Origin: Chitinimonas_A lacunae
GTDB lineage: Bacteria; Pseudomonadota; Gammaproteobacteria; Burkholderiales; Chitinimonadaceae
Direction of reading: 5' to 3'
Assembly (NCBI RefSeq): GCF_042650885.1
Contig: NZ_JBHSBU010000001.1
Coordinates: 1,178,001-1,242,000 of the forward strand
Length of the DNA stretch: 64,000 bases
Under the pieces are notes generated by a model. The model did not search any database, had not been told where the DNA came from, and saw nothing but the letters and a program-made list of their open reading frames with translations. The position numbers were made by a program, and so were the translations under genes. Positions 8,461 to 17,038 of this stretch are shown in pieces. How positions within the stretch are numbered: the first letter of the stretch is position 1; each line of letters starts with the position of its first letter.

Positions 8461-11400
8461 TCAGGGCGCCTTGGGCGAAGTACCGCAAGGACAGCTCAAT
8501 TCGTCAGGAATGGTCAGCGTGACCGGCTGGATACCCAGGTCCTTGGTGGCGCCCGGCAATTCCAACATCAGCACTTCCTTACCGTTCACCTTTTCGCGCT
8601 CGATGAGGTAGTCGTGGAACTGGCTGGTGGAAGCCAGGCCCTTTTCGCGCCGCACATTCTGGTCATCCATGATGTCGCGCACCCGGCCAAAGGTGGTGCC
8701 GTCGCCCAATACGCCCGAGATCTGGTCCAGATAGCCACGCATCTGCGGCTTGGTCAGATTGAACTGTTTGGGGATCACCACCGCCGAGTCGGCCGTAATG
8801 CCATAGCGCTCCAGATTGGACGGGTTGGTATTGAAGCCACCGCCATGACCGATATGCCGGCTATTGCCCTTCAATACCCGGGCCGTGCCGACGCACTCGC
8901 GCAGACCCAGCGGGTCGATGAAGTTCAGCGGCGACGCCCCGGCATAGCGGTAGGCATTGCTGCCGCCCGCCACGCCCAGTGGGTCCTGGCTGATATAGCG
9001 GCCGAGTTCGGGATCGTAATAGCGATGGCGGTTGTAGTACCAGCCTGTTTCCTCATCCCACCACTGCCCCGGCAGCCGCACCGGCTGGTCGCCGGCCAGC
9101 GGACCGCTTTCTTCGAGCAGTCGGCCCCACGGGTCGAGCCGGGCCAGCCAGAGCAGCTCGCCTGCGGTATCGGTCAAGGCGAATGGCGTACCCTGATGGT
9201 CGCAATGATAGAAAGCCACCTGGGCGATGGCGCCGCGCAGCGGAGCATCGAGCCGCAGCAGGGGCACAAAGCCCTGGTAGACGATCTGACTGCGCCGCTC
9301 GGCCGTTTCGATGGTGCATAGCCGCTCGCCGTCCCAGCCAAACCAGGTGATCTGCTCACCGATTTGGCGAGCGATGCGCCGACCGAAGCAATCGTAGTCG
9401 TACCAGACCTGCTGCTCGCCGTTATCCACGCGCTGCAACTGATTGAGCGCGTCGTAGTGGCATTGCCGAACGCTGGCTTCCAGCCGATCGTCGCGTGCCA
9501 CCAGATTGCCGCGTTCGTCGTAGTGATAATCGTAGCGACCGCAATAGCCGAGCCGGTCGTCGAGCCAGTGCGCCACCGCTGCGCGTCGATGGCGGCGCCG
9601 CGGGACGATTTCGCCAAACAGGTTGAACTCGGGGTCGGCCCGGTGCGCCATCACCGTCGCGGACCAATCTTCCGCCTGCTCCGAATCGACCGCCAGCCAA
9701 GGCTCAGGCAGGAAGTTGCCGGCCGGGTCGAAGCGCCAGGAAAGATTCAGACCATCGTCGCCTTCGACGGCGATCAGACGCTGTTGCCCGTCGTAACGGT
9801 AGCGCTGCACCCGCTCGCCGATCACCGTCGCACTTACCCGCCCCTGCGGGTCGTAGGCCCAGCGCCGGTCGAGTGCCAGGTAGAGACTGCCGTCGCCGCG
9901 CTCGACCCGGCGCCGGCGCAAGCGGCCATCGGGGTCGTAGTCGAAATGCAGTGCCAGGGCACCGCATTGGCGGCGGCTTTCCTGATGCAGGCCATCGCGC
10001 TCGATATCGAGCAATACCTCGCCGTCCAGATTGAGCTGGTGCAGATGGCCCGGACCATAGCTCAAGCGATTGAGACAACGTCCGTCAGGCAGCACCGTCG
10101 CCACCAGCACGCCGCGCTCGTCATAGCGATGACGCAGCACATGTTCGAAACCGCGCACATGGCGCTGGGTCTCGCCGATAAGCCGGCCCGCCGCATCATA
10201 GTCGAACTCGACCACTACCCGTCCCGTATCGCCCCGGCGCAGTCGGCCGGCACGGTCGTAGTCGAAACGATGGACTTGCTCGGGCAACAGCGGCGTCGCC
10301 GCCAAGCAGCGCTCGACCAGTCGGCCGGCGCGGTCATAGCGATAGCGGGTGGTCCGGCCGGCATCGTCGGCTTCGAGCAGTTGGTCGGCGGCGTCGTAGC
10401 GGTAGCGCTGGATACGCCCGTCGAGGCCATGCTCCTCGACCAGCCGGTCGAGCAGATCATAGCCAAAGCGGCTTACCGCCCCGTTTTCATTGATATGTTC
10501 GACCAGCCGGTCGGCCGCATCATAGCGATAGTGCTGGGCGTGGGCGCCGACGGTGCGGCGGATCAGGCGGCCGCGCGGATCATAGTCGAAGCCGACCAGT
10601 GCCTGCTCGCCCCGCTGGATCACCAAGGGCCGCCCGGCCGGATCGAGCCGATACGATTGGCGGCCGCCATCGGGCGTCAGGATTTCGCTCAACCAGCCAT
10701 GCCGGTCATAACGCCATGTGGTCCGGCTGCCGTCGGCTTCGCTCAGTTCGAGCAACTGGCCGAAACGATCGTAGCGATAGTGGCGGGTACGACCGGAACA
10801 GTCGCTTTCGCTGGCACGAAGCCCGGCCGCGTTCCAGCTCAGGCGTCGCACGCCACCGCGCGGGTCCTCGATTTCACAGACCCGGTCGGGAAAGCGCGGG
10901 TCGAGATAGCGATAAAGGATGCTTGCCCCGTCCGGCCCGGTCTCGGCCAGCAGACGGCCACTCCGGTCGTAGTCGAAGCGGTATTCGGCCCCTTCGGCAT
11001 TGCGCAGCCGCAGCAGGCGACCGTGGTCTTCCTCCCATTCCAGAAAGCTGGCCGCGCCCTCGACGGTCTGGCGGCCGATCAGCCGGCCTTCGCCGTCGTA
11101 GCGGTAGTAGCCGCTGCGGCCCAATGGGTCGGTTTCGCTGCACAAGCGACCGGCGAAATCATAGCCAAAGCGCCAGCAGGAGCCATCGGCGCGGGTATGG
11201 GCGCTCAGCCGTTGCAGACCGCCCTGGCCCACGAAGTGATAGATATCGAGCCGCCCCAGGCTGTCGCGGACTTCGGTGCGGTCGTCGTGATAGCTGAAAC
11301 GGTAGTCGAGCCCGCCCGGATTGCGTTGTGCCACCACCCGACCGTCGGGCGTCCAGACATCATAGTCGTATTCACTGGCCGGTCCGCCGCGCACGCTGTG

Positions 11401-12273
11401 ACGCACCATCAGATGCGCTCGATAGCCATATTCGCGCAGCACGGCGCCACCGCGTCCAACCACCTGGACCAGATCACCGGCCGCATCGTAGTGATAACGC
11501 ACCAGCCCAAGCGGCTGGGCCAGCGGTTCGGTCGGGTCAACGGTCAGCACCACCTGGATCAGACGCCAGTCCGACTCGCCATGACGCTGGTAATCGAGCC
11601 GGTATTGCCGCCCCACGCCGTCTTCGACCAGCAGCAGACGCGTTCCCTGCCAGGCAAAGCGCTGGCGGTAGCCATAACGGTCGAAGCAGGCCAGCAGCGG
11701 CAGACGGGCACCGGGCCAGTCGCCTTCGGGCCGGCCGAATGCCCAGCCATTGAGGTCGGCATCGCCGATCACGAAACAGTCGGGATTGACCCGCAAGGCC
11801 ACCGGCAGATGCGACCAGCGTGGCCCCCAGTCGGCCTCTTCTCCGCCACGCAGCAGCCACAGCCCTTCACTGGGCGAATAGAGCGCCTCGCCCGGACGCA
11901 GGGCATCAAAACGCAGGGTGCGTCCCTGGCTGTCGTGAAATAGCGTGGCGTCCACCGTGGGCTCGATCTCCTGGCAGCCCTGCGGCAGGCTCCAGCCCTG
12001 ACCCAGCGGTCCGACCCGGGCATTGTCCGAGGCATAGCGCCGTTGCCAGCGCAGCGCCATCGGTCCGGGCAGGGCAAAGTCGAGTTCCTCGGGCCCGGCC
12101 AGCACCTTGCAGCCCAGCAAGGGATTGACCGGCTGCCCCACCAGCACCGAGCTGCGACAGACCGAACAGGCCCGTCCTTGCGCGCCGTCGCCCACCAGTA
12201 CGGACGACGAACCTTGCACCACCACGCCGTCACTGACGGCGTCGCCCATCCGGGCGGCAGGTTTACCTGACAT
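8461..12273 (-). CDS. PAAR-Rhs type VI effector with unrecognised C-terminal toxin domain
   Basis: The product has 1270 residues. The N terminus (GKPAARMGDAVSDG) is a PAAR-type VgrG cap, followed by the GPMALRWQRRYAS region and about 30 YD/RY repeats such as YRYDAAGRL. The Rhs core ends with PLNFIDPLGL, the aspartyl self-cleavage motif. The roughly 145-residue tip starts with RECVGTARVLKGNS, has NTNPSNLERYGITADSAVVIP, and ends with CPCG. I cannot name its activity. An upstream in-frame start exists at 12336, but the ATG at 12273 has GAGGAA seven bases before it and starts exactly at the conserved PAAR head. The gene follows another Rhs-immunity pair and vgrG on the same strand. Confidence 0.88.
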   Translation of the reverse strand: MSGKPAARMGDAVSDGVVVQGSSSVLVGDGAQGRACSVCRSSVLVGQPVNPLLGCKVLAGPEELDFALPGPMALRWQRRYASDNARVGPLGQGWSLPQGCQEIEPTVDATLFHDSQGRTLRFDALRPGEALYSPSEGLWLLRGGEEADWGPRWSHLPVALRVNPDCFVIGDADLNGWAFGRPEGDWPGARLPLLACFDRYGYRQRFAWQGTRLLLVEDGVGRQYRLDYQRHGESDWRLIQVVLTVDPTEPLAQPLGLVRYHYDAAGDLVQVVGRGGAVLREYGYRAHLMVRHSVRGGPASEYDYDVWTPDGRVVAQRNPGGLDYRFSYHDDRTEVRDSLGRLDIYHFVGQGGLQRLSAHTRADGSCWRFGYDFAGRLCSETDPLGRSGYYRYDGEGRLIGRQTVEGAASFLEWEEDHGRLLRLRNAEGAEYRFDYDRSGRLLAETGPDGASILYRYLDPRFPDRVCEIEDPRGGVRRLSWNAAGLRASESDCSGRTRHYRYDRFGQLLELSEADGSRTTWRYDRHGWLSEILTPDGGRQSYRLDPAGRPLVIQRGEQALVGFDYDPRGRLIRRTVGAHAQHYRYDAADRLVEHINENGAVSRFGYDLLDRLVEEHGLDGRIQRYRYDAADQLLEADDAGRTTRYRYDRAGRLVERCLAATPLLPEQVHRFDYDRAGRLRRGDTGRVVVEFDYDAAGRLIGETQRHVRGFEHVLRHRYDERGVLVATVLPDGRCLNRLSYGPGHLHQLNLDGEVLLDIERDGLHQESRRQCGALALHFDYDPDGRLRRRRVERGDGSLYLALDRRWAYDPQGRVSATVIGERVQRYRYDGQQRLIAVEGDDGLNLSWRFDPAGNFLPEPWLAVDSEQAEDWSATVMAHRADPEFNLFGEIVPRRRHRRAAVAHWLDDRLGYCGRYDYHYDERGNLVARDDRLEASVRQCHYDALNQLQRVDNGEQQVWYDYDCFGRRIARQIGEQITWFGWDGERLCTIETAERRSQIVYQGFVPLLRLDAPLRGAIAQVAFYHCDHQGTPFALTDTAGELLWLARLDPWGRLLEESGPLAGDQPVRLPGQWWDEETGWYYNRHRYYDPELGRYISQDPLGVAGGSNAYRYAGASPLNFIDPLGLRECVGTARVLKGNSRHIGHGGGFNTNPSNLERYGITADSAVVIPKQFNLTKPQMRGYLDQISGVLGDGTTFGRVRDIMDDQNVRREKGLASTSQFHDYLIEREKVNGKEVLMLELPGATKDLGIQPVTLTIPDELSCPCGTSPKAP

Positions 12274-12453
12274 CTGAGTTCCTCGAAGAAGGCAGCGGTC
12301 CGGCCAGGCTGCTGCGTGGGACCGGACGCAAAGCATTTCCGCACAATCAATCGATTTTCATTTATTTATTTAAATCGTGAAACTAGGTCTTGCATGTACT
12401 TGTCTTGAATTTTTCCATTATTGTCCGTCGCTCCCTTGGCCGCGTTGGCGACC

Positions 12454-13068
12454 TCAGTCGTCGTAATAGGTGATGAATTGCGCCAGGCTGGGCACCCAGA
12501 TCAGTGCCGCGTCGCTATGAAACGGCGTGTTGGGCTGGACAAGCACCAGGGTGCCGGCCTGGCCGACCCGGTGCCGTACCTCGGCGCGTATCGCCGCACG
12601 GCGCTTTGCCGGGATGGCCAGCCGCGTCATTTCCTCATCGATCTGCCTGTCGAGCACTTCCCCCATCGTTCCGTGCAGGAAATCGGGGTTGGCCGGCAAG
12701 GCCCAGGACTCGCCAAGCTGATGCAGGTAGTAGTGGCGTTTGCAGGAGAGATAGTCAGGGCAGTCTTTGCTTTTTACCGAGAACATCTCCTCGACATATT
12801 CCCCTTCGGTCGCGGCCGCCCGGTCACGGCGATAGATGATGCGGCCACGGTCGGCCACCGTCAGGCTCCAGGCGACCGGCGCATACCACGACAGGGCTTT
12901 GGCGGTCAGCACCATCCGCTCGGGCCGGCCATCGCCAGTCAGGTCGGCCTCGCGGATCGTGCTATGGACAAATGGCTGATCGGCCGCCCGATCGTGTGCC
13001 GGGACGGCCGCGCCGACAGCGCTCAGCAGCAGACCGGCCCAGCAGGCCAGCCAGGTGTTTATTTGCAT
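12454..13068 (-). CDS. Exported protein, probable immunity to the NlpC/P60 Rhs toxin
   Basis: This 204-residue protein has a signal peptide (WLACWAGLLLSAVGAAVPA) and a mature domain with ADLTGDGRPERMVLTAKAL, an FG-GAP or VCBS-like calcium loop. Cysteines in KDCPDYLSCKRHYYL may form a disulfide. Its ATG lies inside the last codons of the upstream Rhs gene (10-base overlap), so translation is probably coupled. The Rhs tip is a wall-cutting NlpC/P60 enzyme, which works in the periplasm, and this protein is exported there, so an immunity role fits well. The family is not one I can name. Confidence 0.78.
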   Translation of the reverse strand: MQINTWLACWAGLLLSAVGAAVPAHDRAADQPFVHSTIREADLTGDGRPERMVLTAKALSWYAPVAWSLTVADRGRIIYRRDRAAATEGEYVEEMFSVKSKDCPDYLSCKRHYYLHQLGESWALPANPDFLHGTMGEVLDRQIDEEMTRLAIPAKRRAAIRAEVRHRVGQAGTLVLVQPNTPFHSDAALIWVPSLAQFITYYDD

Positions 13069-16000
13069 TGCTTGCAGCTCCCCTTGGATTTGGGCTTGAC
13101 CGGCGGTGGTGGCGGGGCGGCGTCCTTGTCGTAGCGGTACCAGGTCAGCGGGCCGTTGCTGCGGAAATAGCGGGTATGCCCCTTACCGAAAGGCCGGCCG
13201 CCGCTGCGGAATGCTGTCCAGATATTGCTCTCGCCCTTGGTGGCCTCGTTCAGTTTGGGGTCGTAGATCGCCACATGGCCCGGCCACTGCGCCACATCGC
13301 CGGCTTGCAGCGGCGCGCCTTCGGGTACCGGCTTGAAGCGCCAGTTCTTTGGCAGATCGCTGGCGCGCGAATAGTCCATCGGGAAACCTGCGCCGTTATA
13401 GATCCGGTACAACGAGCCGGAGCAGTCGGCGCCCTCGGTGGTGGACTGCTGACCGACCAGCGAATACGGCGTGCCGACCCAGTTCTGCGCCTCGTCGACG
13501 ATCTTCTGCCCTTCCTCGGCCGAGATGAACGTCAGGCCGAGCGGGTCGATCTGTAGCAACGGATTGGCATTGGTATAGACGTAGCCATTGGGGCCACCGC
13601 GCCAACCGATCGGATCGGGCGTGATATAGCGGCCGCTTGCCGCGTCGTAATAGCGGTGGCGGTTGTAGTGCAGGCCCGTCTCCTGGTCGTGCCACTGCCC
13701 AGGCAGCCGCAGCGGCTGATCGCCGGCCAGCTCGCCCTGCTCTTCGAGCAATTGTCCCCACGGGTCGGCGTAGCCTTGCCAGACCACCCGGCCTGCCCGG
13801 TCACTCAAGGCGTAGGGCATGCCGCGATGGTCGTTATGGAACAGATAGATCACCGCCGCAGCCGGCTTGGCGGGTCGCCAGGCCGGTGTCCTGGGCGGTT
13901 TGGGGCAATCGATGCGCAGCAGCGGGCCGAAGCGGGTAGCTGGATAGACGATGCGCGTCTGCCGGGTCGGGCTATCGATCAGGCAGAGCTGGTCGCCATC
14001 CCAGCCATACCAGGTGATCGCCTCGCCGGTCTGTTTGGCGACGCGCCGGCCGAAGGCGTCGTAGTCGTACCAGGTGGTGCTGCCCGAACCTTCACCATCG
14101 AGGCGCTGGCTGCACAGCAACTGGCCCCGCCCGTCGTAGCCAAGCCGCAGCCGTTCGCCGCTGCCGTGATCGTCACGCTCGATCAGCTGGCCGTAGCGGT
14201 CATAGCGATAATCGACGGCGCCGTCGAAGGCGGGTCGGTTATGCAGCCAGGCATCCACGGCCGGACGTGTCTCGGGATAGGCCCGGCTTTCCGCTGTGAG
14301 CAGATTGAAATCCTGATTGTGCAGATTGGCACGCACCAGGCTGCTCCAGTCCGGCTGCATCTGGTCGGGCGCTGGCGGAAGCGGTCGGGGCAGCCGGTTG
14401 CCGGCGCCGTCGATCCGCCAGTATTCCTCGCGTTCGCCATCGCGCCAGCCGCGCAAACGTCCCGCCTTGTCATAGCGGTAATGAAGCGACCGACCGCCCT
14501 GGCCGGCGCCGACCAGCAGGCCCGTCTCGTTGTACTGCCATCGGTGCGACAACTCGGCGCGAGGCACGCCATCGGGCCCCGTGACCCGCAGATCGAGCAG
14601 ACGGCCCAGTCGGTCGTACTGGCGTTGTTGGTGCAGTCCAAAGCCTTCGCGGCTGGTTTCACGATGGAGGGCGTCGCGTTCGATATCGAGCAGGACCTCG
14701 CCGTCAAGGTTGATCTGATGCAGATGGCCGCTGCCGTAATGCAGCAGATTGAGCCGCCGGCCGTCGTCGAATTCAATGGCGATCCGATTGCCGAGCGGGT
14801 CGTAATGGTGGCGCAGGCCATGCTCGAAACCATGGCAATGGCGTAGTGTCTCGCGGCTCAGCCGGCCGAGCCGGTCGTAGTCGAACTCGACCTGCACCCG
14901 GCCGGTATCGGTACGGATCAGTTGCCCGACCGGGTTGTAGAAGAAGCGATGGGTCTGTGCCGGACCATGCCCGGTCGCCGGCAGATGCCGCGCCAGCAGC
15001 CGGCCGCCCTGGTCATATTCATAGCGGGTCAGCCGCTCGGGCAGCTCGTGTTCGAGCAATTGGCCGGCCGCATCATAGCGATAGCGCTGCGAGCAGCCGT
15101 CAAAGCCAATTTCCTCGACCAGCCGGTCCAGCTCGTCATAGGCAAAGGTCGCCACGGCGCCGTTTTCATTGCATAGCCAGACCAGTCGACCGGCTGCGTC
15201 ATAACGGTAGCGCTGGGTCATGCCGGAGCGGCCATGCTCGATTACCCGGCCACGCAGGTCATGCTGGGCGGTATAACAGGTCTGGCCGTTTTCCTGCTCT
15301 TCCACCACCCAGCCGGCCTGATGGCGCACCAGCCGCAACTCGCTGCCGTCGGCAGACAGTATCCGCAGCAAGCGGCCCTGGCTGTCGTAGTCGTAACGGG
15401 TCGAGCCGCCAAGCGGGTCGATTTCGTGGATCAGGTAACCAAAGCGGTCATAGTGGTAACGGCTGGTGTGCCCCGAGCAGTCGGTCCGTGCGGCCAGCAG
15501 GCCCGCGCCATTCCATTCGAGCCGGCTCACCCCGCCGCGCGCATCGTGGATTTCGGTCGGCCGATCAGGCAGTCGCTCCAGTCCATATACATAGCGGGTG
15601 ACACTGCCCAATGGATCGATCTCGGCTTCAAGCCGACCGCGTTCGTCATAGCGGAACTGCCACACCCGGTCGCCCGGTGCGCTGGCTTTGACGATGCGGT
15701 TGATCTCTGCATCCCATTCCTGCACCACCCCATCGCTGCCCGGCCGCAGCAGCGCCAGCACGCGGCCTTCGCTGTCCATGCGGTAGTGAATGGTGCGGTC
15801 CAGCACATCATGGATGGCAAACAGCCGGCCGGCGGCGTCATATTCATAGCGCAGCGTCGCGCCGTCCGGACGCACCAGCCGGTCGAGCCGGCACAGTCCC
15901 GCCTCGCCCGAGAATTCATAACGGGTCTGCCGGCCCAGACTGTCGGTCACCACGGTCTGGCGGCGCCGATAGTCGAACTGGTAATCGAGCCCGCCTGGAT

Positions 16001-16952
16001 TGGTCTGCCGGATCACCCGGCCCGTCGGTGTATAGCGGTCGTATTCATAGCAGGTCGGCGGCAGCCCCGGCACGGCGTGTTCGACCAGCAGATGGTCGCG
16101 GTAGGCAAACCGGCGAACCGTCCGGTTCTCGCGATCGCGCACCGCGACCAGATCGCCGGCGCCGTCATAGTCGTAACTGACCAGCACCATAGGCTGGTCG
16201 AGCGCCATGGCCGGGTCGTGTTCAAGCCAGATCGATTGCAGACGCAGGCCACCATCGTGGTCGCTTGCCGGCACGATCTGGCGGTAACGCAGGCGATAAC
16301 GACGGCCCAGGCCGTCGCTGATGGCCAGCAGAAGACCCTCCTGCCAGTGGCGTTGCTGCTGATAGCCCATCTGGTCGAATTCGGCCACCATGGCCCAGCC
16401 GCCGACCGGGTCGGGACGAAACACGATGGCGCTGCGATCGGCTGTACCCAGCACGATGCAATCGGCGTCCTGCCGCAACGCCAGCGGCAGGTGCTGCCAG
16501 CGCCGGCCCCAGTCGCCGCGATGGCCGCCACGCAGCAGCCACAGGTCTTCGCTGGCCGAGTAGCGGCGACTGTCCGGCGGCAGTGCGCCGAAACTCAGTG
16601 TGCGCCGTTGCGGGTCGATGACCCGGCAGGCAGCCAGCTCCAGTTCAAGCTGCCAGGGCGACGGCAGAACCCAGCCCTGCCCCAGCGGGCCGATGCGGGC
16701 GTTATCCGAGCTGTAGAACCGTTGCCAGACCAGAGGCAGCGGTCCGGGCAGCGCGAAATCCAATTCCTCGCGCCCAGCCAGCACCTTGCAGCCAAGCAGC
16801 GGATTGACTGGATTGCCCACGCCAATCTGATCACGACAGACCGAGCAGGCCACCCCGTCGGCCCCATCGCCGATCAGCACCGACGATGAGCCTTGCACGA
16901 TCACGCCACCCGACACGGCGTCGCCCAGACGGGCGGCTGGTTTACCTATCAT
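13059..16952 (-). CDS. PAAR-Rhs type VI effector with NlpC/P60 peptidoglycan hydrolase tip
   Basis: The product has 1297 residues. A PAAR head (GKPAARLGDAVSGG) leads into the YD-repeat shell, which closes with PLLQIDPLGL. The tip of about 155 residues has QNWVGTPYSLVG, then GADCSGSLYRIY with the catalytic Cys (about 1176), and GDVAQWPGHVAIYD with the catalytic His (about 1226). This is the NlpC/P60 papain-like fold that cuts peptide bonds in peptidoglycan. A proline run and a Lys/Cys-rich tail (GSCKQCK) end the protein. The ATG at 16952 has GAGGAA nine bases upstream; a TTG two codons earlier is too close to it. vgrG lies 86 bases upstream on the same strand, so the PAAR head probably caps that spike. 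Confidence 0.92.
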   Translation of the reverse strand: MIGKPAARLGDAVSGGVIVQGSSSVLIGDGADGVACSVCRDQIGVGNPVNPLLGCKVLAGREELDFALPGPLPLVWQRFYSSDNARIGPLGQGWVLPSPWQLELELAACRVIDPQRRTLSFGALPPDSRRYSASEDLWLLRGGHRGDWGRRWQHLPLALRQDADCIVLGTADRSAIVFRPDPVGGWAMVAEFDQMGYQQQRHWQEGLLLAISDGLGRRYRLRYRQIVPASDHDGGLRLQSIWLEHDPAMALDQPMVLVSYDYDGAGDLVAVRDRENRTVRRFAYRDHLLVEHAVPGLPPTCYEYDRYTPTGRVIRQTNPGGLDYQFDYRRRQTVVTDSLGRQTRYEFSGEAGLCRLDRLVRPDGATLRYEYDAAGRLFAIHDVLDRTIHYRMDSEGRVLALLRPGSDGVVQEWDAEINRIVKASAPGDRVWQFRYDERGRLEAEIDPLGSVTRYVYGLERLPDRPTEIHDARGGVSRLEWNGAGLLAARTDCSGHTSRYHYDRFGYLIHEIDPLGGSTRYDYDSQGRLLRILSADGSELRLVRHQAGWVVEEQENGQTCYTAQHDLRGRVIEHGRSGMTQRYRYDAAGRLVWLCNENGAVATFAYDELDRLVEEIGFDGCSQRYRYDAAGQLLEHELPERLTRYEYDQGGRLLARHLPATGHGPAQTHRFFYNPVGQLIRTDTGRVQVEFDYDRLGRLSRETLRHCHGFEHGLRHHYDPLGNRIAIEFDDGRRLNLLHYGSGHLHQINLDGEVLLDIERDALHRETSREGFGLHQQRQYDRLGRLLDLRVTGPDGVPRAELSHRWQYNETGLLVGAGQGGRSLHYRYDKAGRLRGWRDGEREEYWRIDGAGNRLPRPLPPAPDQMQPDWSSLVRANLHNQDFNLLTAESRAYPETRPAVDAWLHNRPAFDGAVDYRYDRYGQLIERDDHGSGERLRLGYDGRGQLLCSQRLDGEGSGSTTWYDYDAFGRRVAKQTGEAITWYGWDGDQLCLIDSPTRQTRIVYPATRFGPLLRIDCPKPPRTPAWRPAKPAAAVIYLFHNDHRGMPYALSDRAGRVVWQGYADPWGQLLEEQGELAGDQPLRLPGQWHDQETGLHYNRHRYYDAASGRYITPDPIGWRGGPNGYVYTNANPLLQIDPLGLTFISAEEGQKIVDEAQNWVGTPYSLVGQQSTTEGADCSGSLYRIYNGAGFPMDYSRASDLPKNWRFKPVPEGAPLQAGDVAQWPGHVAIYDPKLNEATKGESNIWTAFRSGGRPFGKGHTRYFRSNGPLTWYRYDKDAAPPPPPVKPKSKGSCKQCK

Positions 16953-17038
16953 TCGCAAGCATTCCTCAAGCTATGGCCCTGGTCAGGCCGATCCGCCGCC
17001 CTTCGCCGGCGTCTCGAAAACCCTATATGGCTTATGCC

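Noticed and set aside
9364..11943. 859-codon open frame on the plus strand opposite the first PAAR-Rhs gene
   Set aside because: It is the antisense shadow of YD-repeat DNA; codon composition follows the Rhs frame and no domain is visible.
15234..16889. 551-codon open frame opposite the second PAAR-Rhs gene
   Set aside because: Same cause: long GC-rich repeats keep the complementary frame open. No start signal or family.
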